A stretch of 64,000 bases of DNA from Gonatopus flavifemur (lineage: Eukaryota; Arthropoda; Insecta; Hymenoptera; Dryinidae). The stretch is from assembly GCA_018340375.1 (NCBI GenBank), contig JAFFJZ010000048.1, positions 806,001 to 870,000 of the forward strand. Reading direction: 5' to 3'. Of the stretch, positions 22,934-35,591 are shown piece by piece; the first letter of the stretch is position 1; each line of letters opens with the position of its first letter. The notes beneath the pieces were generated by a model. It was not told the origin of the DNA and ran no database searches. It saw only the letters and a list, made by a program, of their open reading frames with translations. Position numbers and translations under genes: made by a program.

Positions 22934-23683
22934 AATGATTTGCTGTTTTTGTTTTTTTTTCAGACCATCCGGTCGTCCCAAACCACTCCCACCGTCATTT
23001 TTTGTTTTTTTTGTTGAAATTAGTATAACGAGGAAAACATTTTTTCTTGATCCAAGAAAAATTTTTTTGTAATTTTCAATGTTCAATAAACATATTTACA
23101 AATTTTCAAAATGATATCTCAATTTTTCTACGAGGAAAAAAAATTGAAAAAACATTTTTCTTGAAAATCTTGACCAGGGAGACCCCTCTTTAAATATACA
23201 TTGAATGATGGAATACCTATTTCAACAAATTGAACTTACTAGTTGTCTTCGGCGATCAATGATGAAGCTTTACACCAAATTTCAAGTCATTCCGATGACT
23301 TCTCGCTGAGTAATCGAAAAATGTAATATGAATTATATTGATTTTAAGGAAATTCAAATTTTCACTTCTTCATTTTTATCTTACAAATCATTGATAATAG
23401 ACTCCAATTTTTCATGAGGAAAATGTGTACTTTGATGAGCCTAACAGGCGTTTTTTTAATCTTTTATTTTGATAAACTTTTTTTTCTACTGGTCTCTTGG
23501 ATCAAGTCTGAAACGTGTTCACGCGCTCCGCGAGTTATTGAATCCAAGCCTTCAATTATCCATTATGATGCACTTCTTTCAGATAGAATTGATCCATTAA
23601 TGTAGAAAACGCCGACTTTGTGCACGCACTTTCAAGGAGACCATACAATAAAACGTTCGATTTCCTTCAAAATCCTATACCGA

Positions 23684-23807
23684 CCCTAACAGCACAATGT
23701 CTGTTTGGGACGTTTTTTGAACGTTCAGAGAACCTCACCTACGTTCTATCAACCTTCCATAAACGTTCCAGTGGCACGTTGTGCTGTCTGGGGGGGGGGG
23801 GGGGGGG
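23684..23807. mobile_element. CCC-type fold-back with expanded terminal G run
   Basis: CCCTAACAGCACAATG at the left pairs with CGTTGTGCTGTCTGGG at the right, and GAACGTTC words lie between. The terminal GGG continues into 18 consecutive Gs (23790-23807), so the right boundary and duplication cannot be read. Confidence 0.6.
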
Positions 23808-23854
23808 ATTACCGGACACTGAAAATATCTATCGAACTGAAAACAATACATATA

Positions 23855-24300
23855 CAGGGTGGTCCATTTGAAGTGATATAGTCAAATATCTCGGAAACTA
23901 GTGGAGATGGAAAAAAATGTTCCAGATAAAAAGTTCAGGGTTCCAAAGGGGAAGTATGATGCTGACCTTGAAAAATCCCTCAGAGGTCATTTTGAAGGTC
24001 ATTTAGGGGTCAAGATGGTTTTTTTAAATAGGACCCCCATTTTTTCATCATGGCTTGGGAAAGCCGGTTTCAAACCCTTTACGAAACACTGTTCATAGAC
24101 CCCTTTTCGCCCATTGGGGTGCAAGGTATGGACCGTCGAAGTTATTGATGAACTACTCTTAGCGCTACCCAGAAACAACGACGTGGACGTGGTAGTTCTC
24201 AATCTCAAAAACTCACTCAAATCATCTACTTGGTAAAAAAACTGATATGAAACCACTTTCAACCCTGAACCCTGCTACATAAAACTATGCGAAAGATATC
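23855..24300. mobile_element. terminal part of a CAGGGTG-type Tc1/mariner-like element
   Basis: TA-CAGGGTGGTCCATTTGAAGTG resembles the end of the DD41D element at 48543 (CAGGGTGGGGCATTTAAAGTG). The following sequence carries the same style of GAAAAATCCCTCAGAGGTCA phrases. No transposase is present and the other end is missing. Confidence 0.5.
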
Positions 24301-24663
24301 TGCATGACAACGGTAATTACGAAATTTTCAAATTTTGTTTCGAACCTCAATGTCGATTTGCTTGAAATTTATACCATACAACTAACACCTCGCGAATTGA
24401 ATATGCCCAACATTCTATGGCATTCGGATGATACGAACATAGGGGAGGTATGCTTTCAAAATATTGTCAAACAGTGCGGATCATAGAGCAAAATTTTCCA
24501 CAGTTTTGAACTGATTGGCAAGAAACTCATACGGGGCCACTAGCAGATGATTTCTATTATATGTATAATACAAAAAGGGATAGCTATGATATATAATATA
24601 TGATATATCTCATTAAACTAATTCCGCGTACAATACAATTCATTATATTATATAGTGAGGGTC

Positions 24664-25704
24664 CAATCTAAAGGGTCTGTGTATATAGGTTTTGTAGATA
24701 CACAAAAAGCATTCGATAATGTTGATTGGGAGAAGATGTTTACGATTTTGAAAAAGGTAGGAATTAATTTCAGGGATAGGAGAATAATATATGAATTATA
24801 TAAGAATCAAACCGCAATAATAGAAATGAAAGGTCAAGAAGGTAAGCAAGAATTAAAAGAGGGGCGAGACAAGGATGCTCATTATCACCGTTGATTTTCA
24901 ATTTATGTATAGAAGAAGCGATAAACGGAGTGAAGGAGCAAGTGCAATTGAAATTACAGATTCAGGGAGCAAATGTATAAGCATGTTGAGATTTGCGGAT
25001 GACATAGCTATATCAGCTACGAGGGCTGCTGAGTTGAAAAATATTCTCAACACTATGAAAACAACATTACTAGAAAACTATTGTATGAATATAAATAAGG
25101 ACAAATCAAAATTCTTGATTCGTACAGCAGCAAAAACATTAAGAATAACGAAAATCAAAATAGATGCAGAGACAATTCAGCAAGTGAAAGAATCTAAGTA
25201 TCTCGGAAGCATAATTACAGAAAACGGTAAAAGCAAAAGAGATATAAGAGCAAGAGTAGCACAAGGAAAACAGGCTTTTGACCAAAAGAAACAGTTACTA
25301 TGCTCAAACAATATTAGCTCAGCAGTGAGGAAGAAATTCTTGAAGAGTTACGTTTGGAGCACAGCGTTATATGGTTGCGAAACTTGGACAATTGGAAAAA
25401 CGAACCAACGATGACTCGAAGCTTTTGAAATGTGGTGCTATAGAAGGATGCTCAGGATGAAGTGGATAAAGAAAGTGAGAAATGAAGAAGTACTTGAAAA
25501 GGTGAATGAAAAAAGAAGTGTTTTGAAACATGTCGTGAAAGGAAGAAGTAATCTGATAGAACAAGCATTAAGGCATGATAGTTTATTGAAAACAATATTG
25601 GCAGGAAAAATGAATAGTAAAACTTGTAAAGGTATATCCAGATAAAGTTATATGAAGCAAATTATACAAGATAATGGTTGTCGTAGATATGTAGAAAAAT
25701 ATGG
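24664..25704 (+). pseudogene. non-LTR retrotransposon (LINE) reverse transcriptase, 5'-truncated
   Basis: The recognisable order is VYIGFVDTQKAFDNVDWEKMF (finger/palm motif with the first catalytic Asp), KRGARQGCSLSPLIFNLCIEEAI in a second frame (24855 on), MLRFADDIAIS (the catalytic FADD box) in a third, then KYLGSIITENG, KKFLKSYVWSTALYGCETW and LEAFEMWCYRRMLRMKW...IEQALRHDSLLKTI, followed by SYMKQIIQDNGCRRYV. The enzyme would copy element RNA at the target site. It is broken by at least two frameshifts around 24850-24990 and a TGA at 25412. It also lacks everything upstream of the palm, as is usual for 5'-truncated LINE copies. I do not assign a clade. Confidence 0.88.
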
Positions 25705-26400
25705 GAGAACTTTTATTACACAATTACATATTCAAATTCTCAACGAGAAAATTAATTTTTCAAAATTTTATCACCTACTATCGGTCTATAAATGTTCCTT
25801 ATGTCACATTGTACCCTCCTCCCCCTAACTTCCTCAAAGTTACAGCTCACAATATTTATTGACAAAGGCCGGTCAAAATCGATGAACATTTTTGAATTCA
25901 TCGATTTTTATGTTTCTGAGCGACCTTCAAAAATTCATATTAACGTTCAATATGTACTCTTACTCTTAATTAGCGTCGCAACGGATAAGAAGATACCACG
26001 AGATGAAAAAGAAATTTAATACATCACAAGAATATAAATCTTCCTGATAAATAAATTGAATGAATTGAAAAATTTTTATTAATCAATTGAACCACCAGTT
26101 AGTTTCATGAATTGTATATTTTTTTATAATCTTCGAGTTCTTGCTCGCAAACATCAAAGGCAATGAATAGAAGTTGAAAATGTTCATGAGTTTTGAGCGA
26201 TCTTTAAAATAAGTATCATAAGCTGTCACTTTGAGGAAGTGATTATTTTTTACTAAATTTGACCTAACCGAAAAAAACAATTGAAAAATGAGGGAAGAAT
26301 GAATTGACGATTCTTAGAATTTGAAAAAAATTTCAGCGCTCCCTAACAATCTTTTTTTAGTTGATGTTAGGAGAATATACTCTTGAAACATTAGGAACTA
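25705..26400. other. LINE 3' flank, no further gene
   Basis: AT-rich sequence after the LINE pseudogene. The pair GGTCAAAATCGATGAACATT (25872 on) and its inverted echo near 26180 suggest a degraded fold-back. No coding. Confidence 0.3.
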
Positions 26401-26630
26401 GAATATTTTCATACGAAACAATAAGGGAAAAATGGTCCGTCTTCTTGTGTCACCTTAGTGCAGATAACAGCTTCCCCCCGTATCAGTAATTCTCCGTAGA
26501 AGAGTTTTCCCTGTTGCAGAAATCCCACATTATTTTCCATGTTTCTAGAGAAAAATGGGGAAAAGAGTAAGGGAATTTTGCATAGACAAGGAACACTTTC
26601 CCAAGAATCAACCTTCATTAAAATTGGAAT
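26400..26630. repeat. dispersed repeat A copy
   Basis: Contains TCTCCGTAGAAGAGTTTTCC, TTTTCCATGTTTC and GGGAATTTTGCA, the recurrent words of repeat A found in many places between 35.9 and 60.1 kb. Confidence 0.6.
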
Positions 26631-27127
26631 CTATCGGTTTCTATTGGATTCTGTAGAATGTTTTAACTAGGACAATTTTTCTTGTCATTATTAGCTTTGA
26701 AAAACATAATAAACTGTCCTTATATTCGAATAGAAGTTTTTTTCTCTATACACGGAAATACTTAGTTCATCAATATCAAAAAACAATGACTGTTAATGCA
26801 GGGGAGAAAAAACATCGTTGAAGAATTTTTGTATTGAATTTACCAAAAATTCGTCGTGAAGTTACTATCAATTGATAGTTTCACTGTGAAAGACAACGAT
26901 GAGACTAAAAATGTTTTGTTAAAACAACAAAACTTTTGTTGTTTCAACAGAAGAATTTTGTTGAAATGTGACCAACCAAACGTTTTGTTGAAAACCATAT
27001 TATTTCTCTGTTGCACACCTTTGGTTTCTAGGTAAATACATTTTGCTTGGGAAACCAAATCATATCGTCTGCAGACTGAAAATATTTTGTTCTGATGAGA
27101 AAATCATGGGTCAGATTGAAAAAAAAA

Positions 27128-27200
27128 ATCACCACCAGCAGACTTGAACACAGGTCTTCGGGACTGGAGGCGGAGGCTCTATCACTCAAGCCACTGCCGA
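27128..27200 (-). repeat. tRNA-like SINE module
   Basis: On the minus strand, an A-box-like GTGGCTTGAGTGATAGAG is followed by the B-box-like GTGTTCAAGTCTGC about 30 bases on. A T-run (plus-strand A-run at 27119-27128) follows, which could serve as a pol III terminator. The stems do not close, so it is not a tRNA gene. Confidence 0.6.
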
Positions 27201-27664
27201 TCACTTGGATGAGGGGGACCTTCTTTGCATATATCAAGTCGTGTTCATGTTTCAAACTCGAACTTCAAATACTGAGCCGTGTTAGGAGTGGAGTGAGGAT
27301 GATTTTTATCGCGAATATCTATGGTACACGTACACATGACTTTAATTGAAAAGTCGCTCCGGGCTCTTGCGACATCTCCTTGTAAGATTCAATTCACAAT
27401 GCATCTCAGTGCACGAGTTTATTCGATTATAATAAATCAAAGTATTCTTCCATGCAGGAATGTATTATTTTATTAACGACACAAAACTTTTCATGTGAAT
27501 TTACGTTTCAGGAATGCAAAAGAATATTTTCACTACAAAGATGAAGTCATTATGAAGTGACAAAATTATTTTGTTTGTTGAACAAAACCGCGTAAGTTTT
27601 GTGAAAACAACCAAATAATATGTTTTTTTCAAAGGATGTGGGTAACCAAGAAATGTACTTGATC

Positions 27665-29009
27665 CCCGAGTCGAAATTTTGCCCCTACTTTGCTGCTAAT
27701 AATGCTGTTTCCAGTAGGGGGATCAGATAGTAAAGTAGGAGCAGTTTGAATGAGATATTTTCTCCTACTTTGCCCCTACTAGTGGTAGATATTTCCTATT
27801 TCACCACTTGTAGGAGCAAAGTAGGTGCAAGATTTATCCTCTACTTTGACCCTACCACTCCTACACGGAGAATACTGCCGCCCGAAAAGATTACTTTTTT
27901 TTATTTTTTCAGTGAACCAGTAACAGCAAGATTTATAAAATGCATTTTTTCCATGAGAATACAAAAGATCACGGGTGCTGTGGAAAACGTAATGGTTAGG
28001 ATTCAGATTTTAAACCCGTAATTTTTCTACAGTAATTTTTTCTACTTTCGTATTTTCATATAAAAATCCATTTTACAAACCTCTGTTTCTGGTTTACTAA
28101 AAAAATGTTCAAAAAGTCATATTTTCCAGCGGCATTGTTTCCGTGTATTCAGTCGATTGCAATCTCTGAAGAAACGATTAGTTCATAGTGGAAATAGATA
28201 TTTTTGTATATGAGAGAAGGCTTATTCAAATTAATTCAACGATAATATATTGATAATCATTTTCTCCGTCATATTCAAATATGTACATCTACACCATGAA
28301 TTTATTTCATATTGAATATAAAAAAGTTTTCTTACCACTTGTATTTATATGCATTTTGATAATCAAGCTTACGTGACAGTGTCAGTCAATAAAAAAGAAC
28401 TTGAGTAATTTGATAAGTTTGTTTTTAATTTCCTCTTACCCTAGTAGAAATCTGACAAGGCATTGTCTAGTCAATATGAGGCCCCTGTAGGGATTTCATA
28501 GGGAACTTCTAGTTGAGATGAACTAGCAAGTTACTCACTGGTTACTTACAATATATATTAGACAAGTGAAACTCTCAAAAAACTATGGAGGATTTTTTAT
28601 AAGTATATACCCATCGGATGGATATTTATTTGGGTAAAGACAAATTTGATTTGATTCTAAGAACAAAATTCTTTTCGATTCTATAAAATAAATATTTATT
28701 TTAATGAAATGAATGTTTAATTTGAATCAAGTCATAATTATTAGATTCGTATGTAAATAAGAATCTATTTGTTTGATGGATATAATTTTGATTTAATTGA
28801 GAATATGCGCTTTATGTGATATTATTATTCGAAAAATCCAACATGTAGGAGCATTAGGTTCTATGTAGGAGCAGTAAATTGTGGAGTAGAAAAATAGAAT
28901 CAAAAAATATTCGAAGCGGAGAAGTAGGACCAAGTAGTTTCTATAGCGTGAAAATAGGGGCAATTTTACTGATTGGATCGACAAAGCAGGGGCAAAATTT
29001 CGACTCGGG
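27665..29009. mobile_element. CCCGAGTCGAAA element, 1345 bp
   Basis: Ends CCCGAGTCGAAATTTTGCCC and GGGGCAAAATTTCGACTCGGG (last 20 bases considered), with TC on both sides (27663-27664, 29010-29011). The subterminal regions are tiled by CCTACTTTGC and TAGGAGCAAAGTAGG words. It contains a nested element at 27864-28145. The centre is AT-rich and non-coding. Confidence 0.85.
27864..28145. mobile_element. CACGGAGAATACTGCC element, nested, 282 bp
   Basis: Ends CACGGAGAATACTGCCGCC and rc(GCGGCATTGTTTCCGTG), with TA on both sides (27862-27863, 28146-28147), inside the 27665 element. Confidence 0.78.
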
Positions 29010-29690
29010 TCTTAACCAAACAATCGAAATCAGTATAGTTCGAGGTATAAAATGATTTATCCTTTTGGTTCCCTTGACCAAATTATATAGTATGGTCATG
29101 AGAAATCAAACAACAAAACACTTTTGTTACTATTACCAAAACTTTTTTTTCAGTGTATCAACTTTCAATATTTTCACTATGGATTTTGAATAAATTCACT
29201 TTGAAGATTTTTCAGTGATGCTCTTTTTTCCTGAATTGATAGTCATTTTATGAAATATTAATAAAATCGGTCTCTCCATGTACTCACTAACAAATTTTCT
29301 CCTTACTTCAAAAATATTTCGTTATCCCACAAGAATACCACAGGAAAAACTGCAACTTTATTCAAATATTCCCAAGTGAAGAAATTCTCTTGACATTTCT
29401 ACAAATACGTTTGTTAATAAGATTTACAACTGAACAAAGATGAAAAAGGACATAAATATAATAACATGTTCCGTCGAGGGAATCGAGTTTCCAGAGTATC
29501 ATCTTTAACGATGCTCCTTCTCGATATAACTTTGAAGCAAGCGGAAATCGTATCAATAACCAGCGTGTTTTATGTTCAATGAAACGACATCCAAGAAGGA
29601 AGTTGCTTCAAGTGTACAAAGAAACTTGGCTCATTCTAATCCGTTGTGGTTTAACAACAAGTGTCGGCCAGTTCATTGAGTTCGCCACTT

Positions 29691-29748
29691 GTCGCGTGTA
29701 CTCCGTATGCATATGGGTAGTGTGTATGTAAGTCCTCGTACACGCGAC
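29691..29748. repeat. 11-bp stem hairpin in unique DNA
   Basis: GTCGCGTGTAC at 29691-29701 is exactly inverted as GTACACGCGAC at 29738-29748, with a 36-base loop. It is CpG-rich and lies outside any repeat I recognised. Confidence 0.55.
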
Positions 29749-31596
29749 GATACGATATAAGTGCATGAATGAAAGACCGAATCAACGTAAGAGGGGAGAA
29801 TGGTATGACGTATGGAGTATAAATGTGTAACACCGCTGCAGGACAATATACACACGTAAGAATCCATCCTTCGCAACATTGAACTTTATTATATCAAAGT
29901 CTTCGTTCTACTATTTCAAACTTTTTCAACTCAATAACGTAACACTGAAATTATCCAAAGAGGAGAGTATCGGTGAAGGGAGAGACGTTCCAATATGATT
30001 GTGTGAAACAATTATTTCGCTTGAAAATTATATACATCTTTATGTTACACCTATATAATTTATACAATTATACTGTATGTTGGATTATACCGTGAACATC
30101 TCTAATGTTTCACAATAGGCTATAACGTCGTTTCTGCCCTCACTGATCTATTGTATAAATTCATGGGACATGTTCGTACTCGGTTTGAAAATGGTCAAAA
30201 ATCCGGTTCGTATTATGGTAATTCTATTTGTTCACATTTTTTTTACGATTATTATTCGAAGTAATAGATAATCAAATTTTATCCTCCTATGTGTTACAGA
30301 ATTATGTATCGCCTAACGGAAAGAGAACTGGAAACAAAAAATCAAGAACATAAAACTCTGAGAATCCCACAAGACAGGACCCTTATTCTCAACTTTAATC
30401 TACCTTTTTTTCTTACCTTTGGTTGCAATGTCGTAAAACATGGCCAGGGACTCTCTTCTTTACCTTTTACACGTAAAATAATCGTGATACGTTTGAGAAT
30501 CCACCTGTCGTAGGGTAAGGTTTCCTCTGGAAGGCAGGAGGTAAGCAGGCAGGCAGACAGGCAGACAAGCAACCAGAGCAGATTCGTATCCCTGGTCCCT
30601 TCCAAGACGAATTCTCAAGATTAAATTAAGATAAGACGACGAACTAGAAGAAGAGAAATGAAGTGTACATCGTTTATGAAACGAAGAATCCTTTTAAGTA
30701 TGATTTCTAACGATCTTCTGATCGGAAACGGACGAGAAAAAAAAAGAAAAATGATGCTCCGTTTGAAACATTTTGGGAAAAAAATCACGGTAAATAAAAC
30801 TAAATTCAAAACACAATAATTTTTCAACAGTTCAGGTTTCTTCGTAATTTCTTCGTACTTTGTGTGAAAATAAGAATTTTTCGATCAAGACTTTCGATCG
30901 GTTGAAATAAAAATCTCTACCTATCCTGTTCCTGTGAGGTTGCCGCTTATCGAGGCACCTCACGTGACACACGGTCTGGATGAAAAACTTGTTTCAAAAT
31001 ATGTATGTAAATGTTTTCATCGTGAGGAAGCATTAGAAAAGAAAGACCACCGGGCTTGAGTCTTTGAAAATCAAAAGAGAAGGAAGACAGGAAGAGATGG
31101 AGGAGGGTATAAAAGATGTATTTGGGACCCAATGAAATCTTTTCAAGAAGAGTAATTGAGTAAACAACAATAATAACAGAGGCATGATACAAAACAATAC
31201 CACCTACGCGCCAGCCTGTCTCCGTATATAAAGTGATAAGGTGTCGCATAGGTATTATACAGAAAGAAGCCTTTGTTGTTTTCGTTGTCGCGCGTAGTAT
31301 ACATATGCATATATGTATATAGGCACAAGATTGTCGTGTAGAAAGAGGAAGAGAGATAAAGCCGAATAAAAGAGAGGGGTATATAAACGTAGCCGTAGGT
31401 GTATGCTATACTTCCGGTCACGAGGTGGTTCAACAGGTCAGACCAACAGGGGAGCCAGATGGAACCACTTCCGGCCTTTCTCGCTCCTCACCTCAAACCT
31501 ACCATCACCATTTCCAGATATTATACCCTCACAACAATCTTTGTTTCCCTCCTTCAATCATTTTTTCTTCATCCTCAGAATTTTTATTTTCACTCA

Positions 31597-31623
31597 ACCA
31601 CCACCACCACCACCACCACCACT
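31597..31623. repeat. CCA microsatellite
   Basis: About nine tandem ACC/CCA trinucleotides. In one frame they would encode a histidine run, but there is no support for coding. Confidence 0.85.
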
Positions 31624-32593
31624 ATTGCTGCTTCTACCATCTGAATATCGAATCAGAATCACGAGATTCGTAACAATCGCGTAACAGGCACTTCAATTTC
31701 ATCAGCGCGTAAAGATTAAGTACATTACGATGTTGCAATTATAAAAGATTTGTGCACGGCATCGAGGGGTTCGTAACAAATGGATGGGGAGAAAAAGAAA
31801 AAATGCGATTTGTTAACAATGGACCGTCAATGCGTGCCTAAGACAGGTTCGGAGCGTTATGCCATTGCGAACACAATGCTTTGCAAGCGTGTACACGTAT
31901 GCCATAATGATTCGTCGCCCCACGTATACCAACGTATACACTTTCAAGAGTTGGCATAGAATCCAGAAGGGAAGGATGTAAGAGGGTTGACGCTGTCGAT
32001 CCATTCTTGAACGAGTGCTTATATATATGACGTCAGTAATGTCCCTTAGAGACCCCACGCGCGTTATTACGGTCAAGGGTAAAACAGATATACGATTAGC
32101 GGAGAGTGCATTGATGTTACCATTGTCACATGTTTCAAAAAGTACATAAAGCTGCTACTACACCATCGGTTCGAGGGATTAAAATTAAACAGAGGGGGCT
32201 TAAGAATAATAATTGCATTTCTCTGCGTACAAAATTTGAAGGTATAGAATTTCTGATCAGTGTTTTGCAACCCTACAAGAAAAGAATTTACGGTTATGTT
32301 TTACGGGTACGCTTTCAACCCGAAGCCGTATTCAAAATACCAAACCAGAGAAAATTCACAGAAGTGAGAGAGCCAATCATAAACTTCATTCGAATTGATT
32401 TCGTGCTATCCTTTTTGAGGAAAAAATAGATGTATCAATTTTACAATTTTATCCAAAATACTTGAAAAAGTCGTGAAATATATGAAAAATTACTTGACGA
32501 AGTTTTAAATTCTTTCGATATGCGCCGTCGACACCTCCGATCTAAAAAGTCGAATATTATATTCAAAACATTTTTGAATAACAGCAGTGTTTT

Positions 32594-32846
32594 CACGCAA
32601 GGAGAAAAAAAATTTGCTGTAACAGCGAAATCTGATTTTGCTCGGTAACTATTGCTGGATCAGCCAAATTTTTACTATGACAGCGATATATTTACTATCA
32701 TAGCAATCTTGTTAGCTATGGACCAGCGACTGTTTTGCTGCCACAGCTGAAGAAATCGATGTCGTAGCTACAAAATTTGCTGCTCCAGCAAAAGGGACCC
32801 GCAAAATTATGTTTCACTGTCACAACGAATTTTTTTTTTCTCTGTG
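32594..32846. mobile_element. CAC-type fold-back tiled by TTGCTG/CAGC, second copy
   Basis: Ends CACGCAAGGAGAAAAAA (two bases longer than usual) and TTTTTTTTCTCTGTG. The interior repeats TTGCTGNANCAGC and TAGCTNNGNACAGC words, as in the 12165 element, but it is too diverged to be a recent copy. Confidence 0.7.
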
Positions 32847-33193
32847 CATATTTTCAATTGGCTTGATCTTTAAAAATTGATAGTGCTTTCAATCACCTCT
32901 GATCTCTGGACATTGTGAACGGTAGGTATTTTTGTTGAAAATGATTCATCCTCGCTTACTGTTCTTGAAATGAAAACGAGATTTCAGGAATTTGATGGTG
33001 TCGCAATGTTGTTTTTTAAACCACTTACTCTCTCTTCTGAACAAGTATAGATTACTGAGAACTCGTCGAGCCAGTGCGACCCAGCCATGCCAAGAAAGAT
33101 CCAGTAATGTTCTTCACCTTAATGAAAATGAACCATTTTTTCTAAAATTGCGCAGTATAGTCCAAAATTGAGCGATTAGAATGGTGTAAGCGT

Positions 33194-33302
33194 CCCACAC
33201 AGCATTATAGTCCCAGAAGAATTCTCAAAGAATTCATAAAGAACATAATCTGTTCAATAAGAAGTTTTTACAAATTCTTCTGGGACTTTGGTGATGTGTG
33301 GA
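33194..33302. mobile_element. CCCACACAGC hairpin MITE, 109 bp
   Basis: CCCACACAGCATTATAGTCC at the left pairs with GGGACTTTGGTGATGTGTGG at the right. GT lies on both sides (33192-33193, 33303-33304). The core repeats AGAATTCT words. Its length and ends resemble the 106-bp element at 45520. Confidence 0.75.
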
Positions 33303-33639
33303 GTGGAATGACGCATCCGTTGAAGGTGCAGAGCGCTTCGCATGCTGAGACATGTTTTTTCTATAGGAAAAACCCATTTAAAGTTTTGTGATGAGGAATT
33401 ATATTCGATTATTGTTTTTGACAACTTATATTTGATTAACTATTCCAACCAAGGTTTACGGCGATCGATAATTCCGAAAAAATGGGGAATTATGTGTGAA
33501 TATAAAATTTTGACCAAGGAATTTTTATGAGTCAAATTTTAACTTTCAACATTACTTCCACCGGAGATTCATGTTTCCAAGATTATGATGTTTATTTAAA
33601 AATTATATTGTATTCACGCAAACGATTCCTGATTAACCC

Positions 33640-35310
33640 TTAACGACTACTGTGGGTTGAACCCGGCGCAACGAAATTCAATCTTGGAATCCGACCAGAT
33701 TTGAATTTTGGTCAGATCTAAACAGACCTATGGAGATCTGAAAAACTGCGATTTTGGCTTGTGTTTGTCACAATACATGTGCAAAAACAGATTCATATAC
33801 AGAGAGATATCACAAAATTTCTGATAATTGAACTACCAATTGTTCAATAAGATTAAATATACACACGGAGAAAAATTATAATGTAAATTTAACATCAGTG
33901 CATAGATAAAACTTTAAATGTAATTTCTACATTAATTTTGATGAAACTCACATGATACGTACATAATCATTGCTTTGGAAGATTGTAAAAATTACGCCAA
34001 TCCAAAAATATATTTATTATGATATTATTGACCACGAACAATGTAAATTTTCCATTACACTCGACTGAATCTACTTTTCACGAACGTGATGCCATAAGGC
34101 ATGCTCAACCACATTTCCACTTATTCAATTCTACAGCAATCCAATGTACATTCAACAAGTACAGTTGCTAATGTTACTCATGCTTTTTTGAATGATAATA
34201 TGATTTATTTCCCAGGAATTTTATTCTCATTCTCAAATATACAGTTACCGCAATCTGATGTGTATTCAACAATTGCTTCTGCAAAAACTACTCGCCTGTG
34301 TTGGTAATACTACTGAGAAGCTTTGTAACACTCCTTTTAGTTCAAAATGATTAAAATCGCGTCACAAAGATGGCGCAAACAGTTTCAACAGTTTTCCGCG
34401 AGTGTCAGTTTGTTCCTACATTTGATATATATTAAAAACTTGAATCTCCACCCATAGCGTACGGTTAGTGATAATGATAGAATAAGGCGACATAACATTG
34501 TATTGTATCTTATTGTAATATGTAATATGTAAGATGTAAGATGTAAGATAATTCAAGCTGAGTGATTAAAGTTCATTTCACTGCTCAAAACTGCATTTGT
34601 ATATATTGCCTCATTGCAAATTCAACAAAAAACACAACAGCAAGAATTAATTGGGAAGATACAATTTTTTTTATTTCAATTGTCAGTGAAAATTCATAAA
34701 AATGCGGCGCAAATAATGTAAAATTTTAATCACTTAAATTTTATCCCCATCTTTGTGGCTTTTGGAAAATTAACAAAAATTGTTGTAGTTATTATCGTAG
34801 TTCTCGCGTATGCATAAAATATATGAATGAGCGATTGAAATTTTATTCAAAAATCCTAACATGTATTTTACATCAGACTGATGTACAAATTTCATAAGTT
34901 TGAAGTAAATATCGCTTGTCATACTGTTTATATTTCATTCATCACGACAATAGAATTTACATTTGATGTATGTGATAGTTATAAAGTGCGTATGTTAAAA
35001 TTACATCAGATTGCGGTAGAATTGCGACGTTTTCAATTTACCGCAAAAATGATGTAGAATTTCCACCGCAGAAATGCTATCCCTATATTTACATGTGGAT
35101 TTTGTCAAATTCATCGCAATTGCTGTATCTGCTACCCCAAATTTTTCTCCGTGCACAATCAAAAACTCTGAATTCTAGATCTCGTTAGATCTAACCAGAT
35201 GCCAAGATCTGATTGAATCTATTGAGATCTGAGCAGATCTAATCTGATCTTTTGAACCAGATCTGCTCAGAAATCAGATCTATTGACATCTGAGTATACG
35301 TAGAAAAATG
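33640..35310. repeat. CAGATCTG-word repeat, split
   Basis: Words CAGATCTG, TCAGATCTAAAC and AGATCTGAGCAG cluster at 33700-33750 and again at 35175-35300, on either side of the element at 33864. It looks like one older dyad-tiled element interrupted by a younger one. Ends were not determined. Confidence 0.5.
33864..35153. mobile_element. CACGGAGAAAAAT element, 1290 bp
   Basis: Ends CACGGAGAAAAATTATAATG and ATTTTTCTCCGTG, with CA on both sides (33862-33863, 35154-35155). Subterminal parts carry ATGTAAATTTA and TTTACATCAGA words. The middle, including a TGTAAGATG tandem near 34522-34550, has no coding potential. Confidence 0.8.
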
Positions 35311-35591
35311 CAGGTCAGAAATATAGTGATCTTTAATAAAAATTTGAGAATATTTCTTAAAATCTGAGAGTATTTCTGAAATTTGTAATAAAGATAAAAC
35401 GGTCCACATTTTTCTGGAATTTCATTTAAAAAACACTGAAAAATTATCAATACTCAACAACCAGTAGAAAAGAATATAAAGATTTACAAAAAAAATGTTG
35501 TATGCTATGTTTAGAGGGAAAATAGAGAAAAGACCATGAGGAAAGCCTCCCTCATCCATGCAAAATTTCCTTATTTTTTTCCCTACTCCCA

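Larger units (their letters stand above)
26751..29155. mobile_element. possible large CAC-type element tiled by TTTTGTTG, heavily invaded
   Basis: TA-CACGGAAATACTTAG at the left and TTTTTTTTCAGTG-TA at the right could be a pair. Inside, TTTTGTTNAAACAACAAAAC words recur on both flanks (26910-27000, 27540-27620, 29100-29155). The ends match poorly beyond the first bases, so the pairing is tentative. The 27665-29009 element lies within it. Confidence 0.35.
29156..32593. other. mostly unique sequence, no gene recognised
   Basis: Higher complexity and more CpG than the repeat-filled zones. It includes a GGCA-type microsatellite at about 30538-30570, a CCA microsatellite at 31597-31623 and a hairpin at 29691. 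The frames here (for example 30342-30605 and 31403-31684) are low-complexity or lack domains, and I found no pair of splice sites around them. It could hold regulatory DNA or untranslated exons of a neighbouring gene. Confidence 0.35.

Noticed and set aside
24875..25414. Intact reverse-transcriptase gene
   Set aside because: The 179-codon frame covers only part of the palm and thumb. Upstream motifs are in two other frames and a stop follows at 25412.
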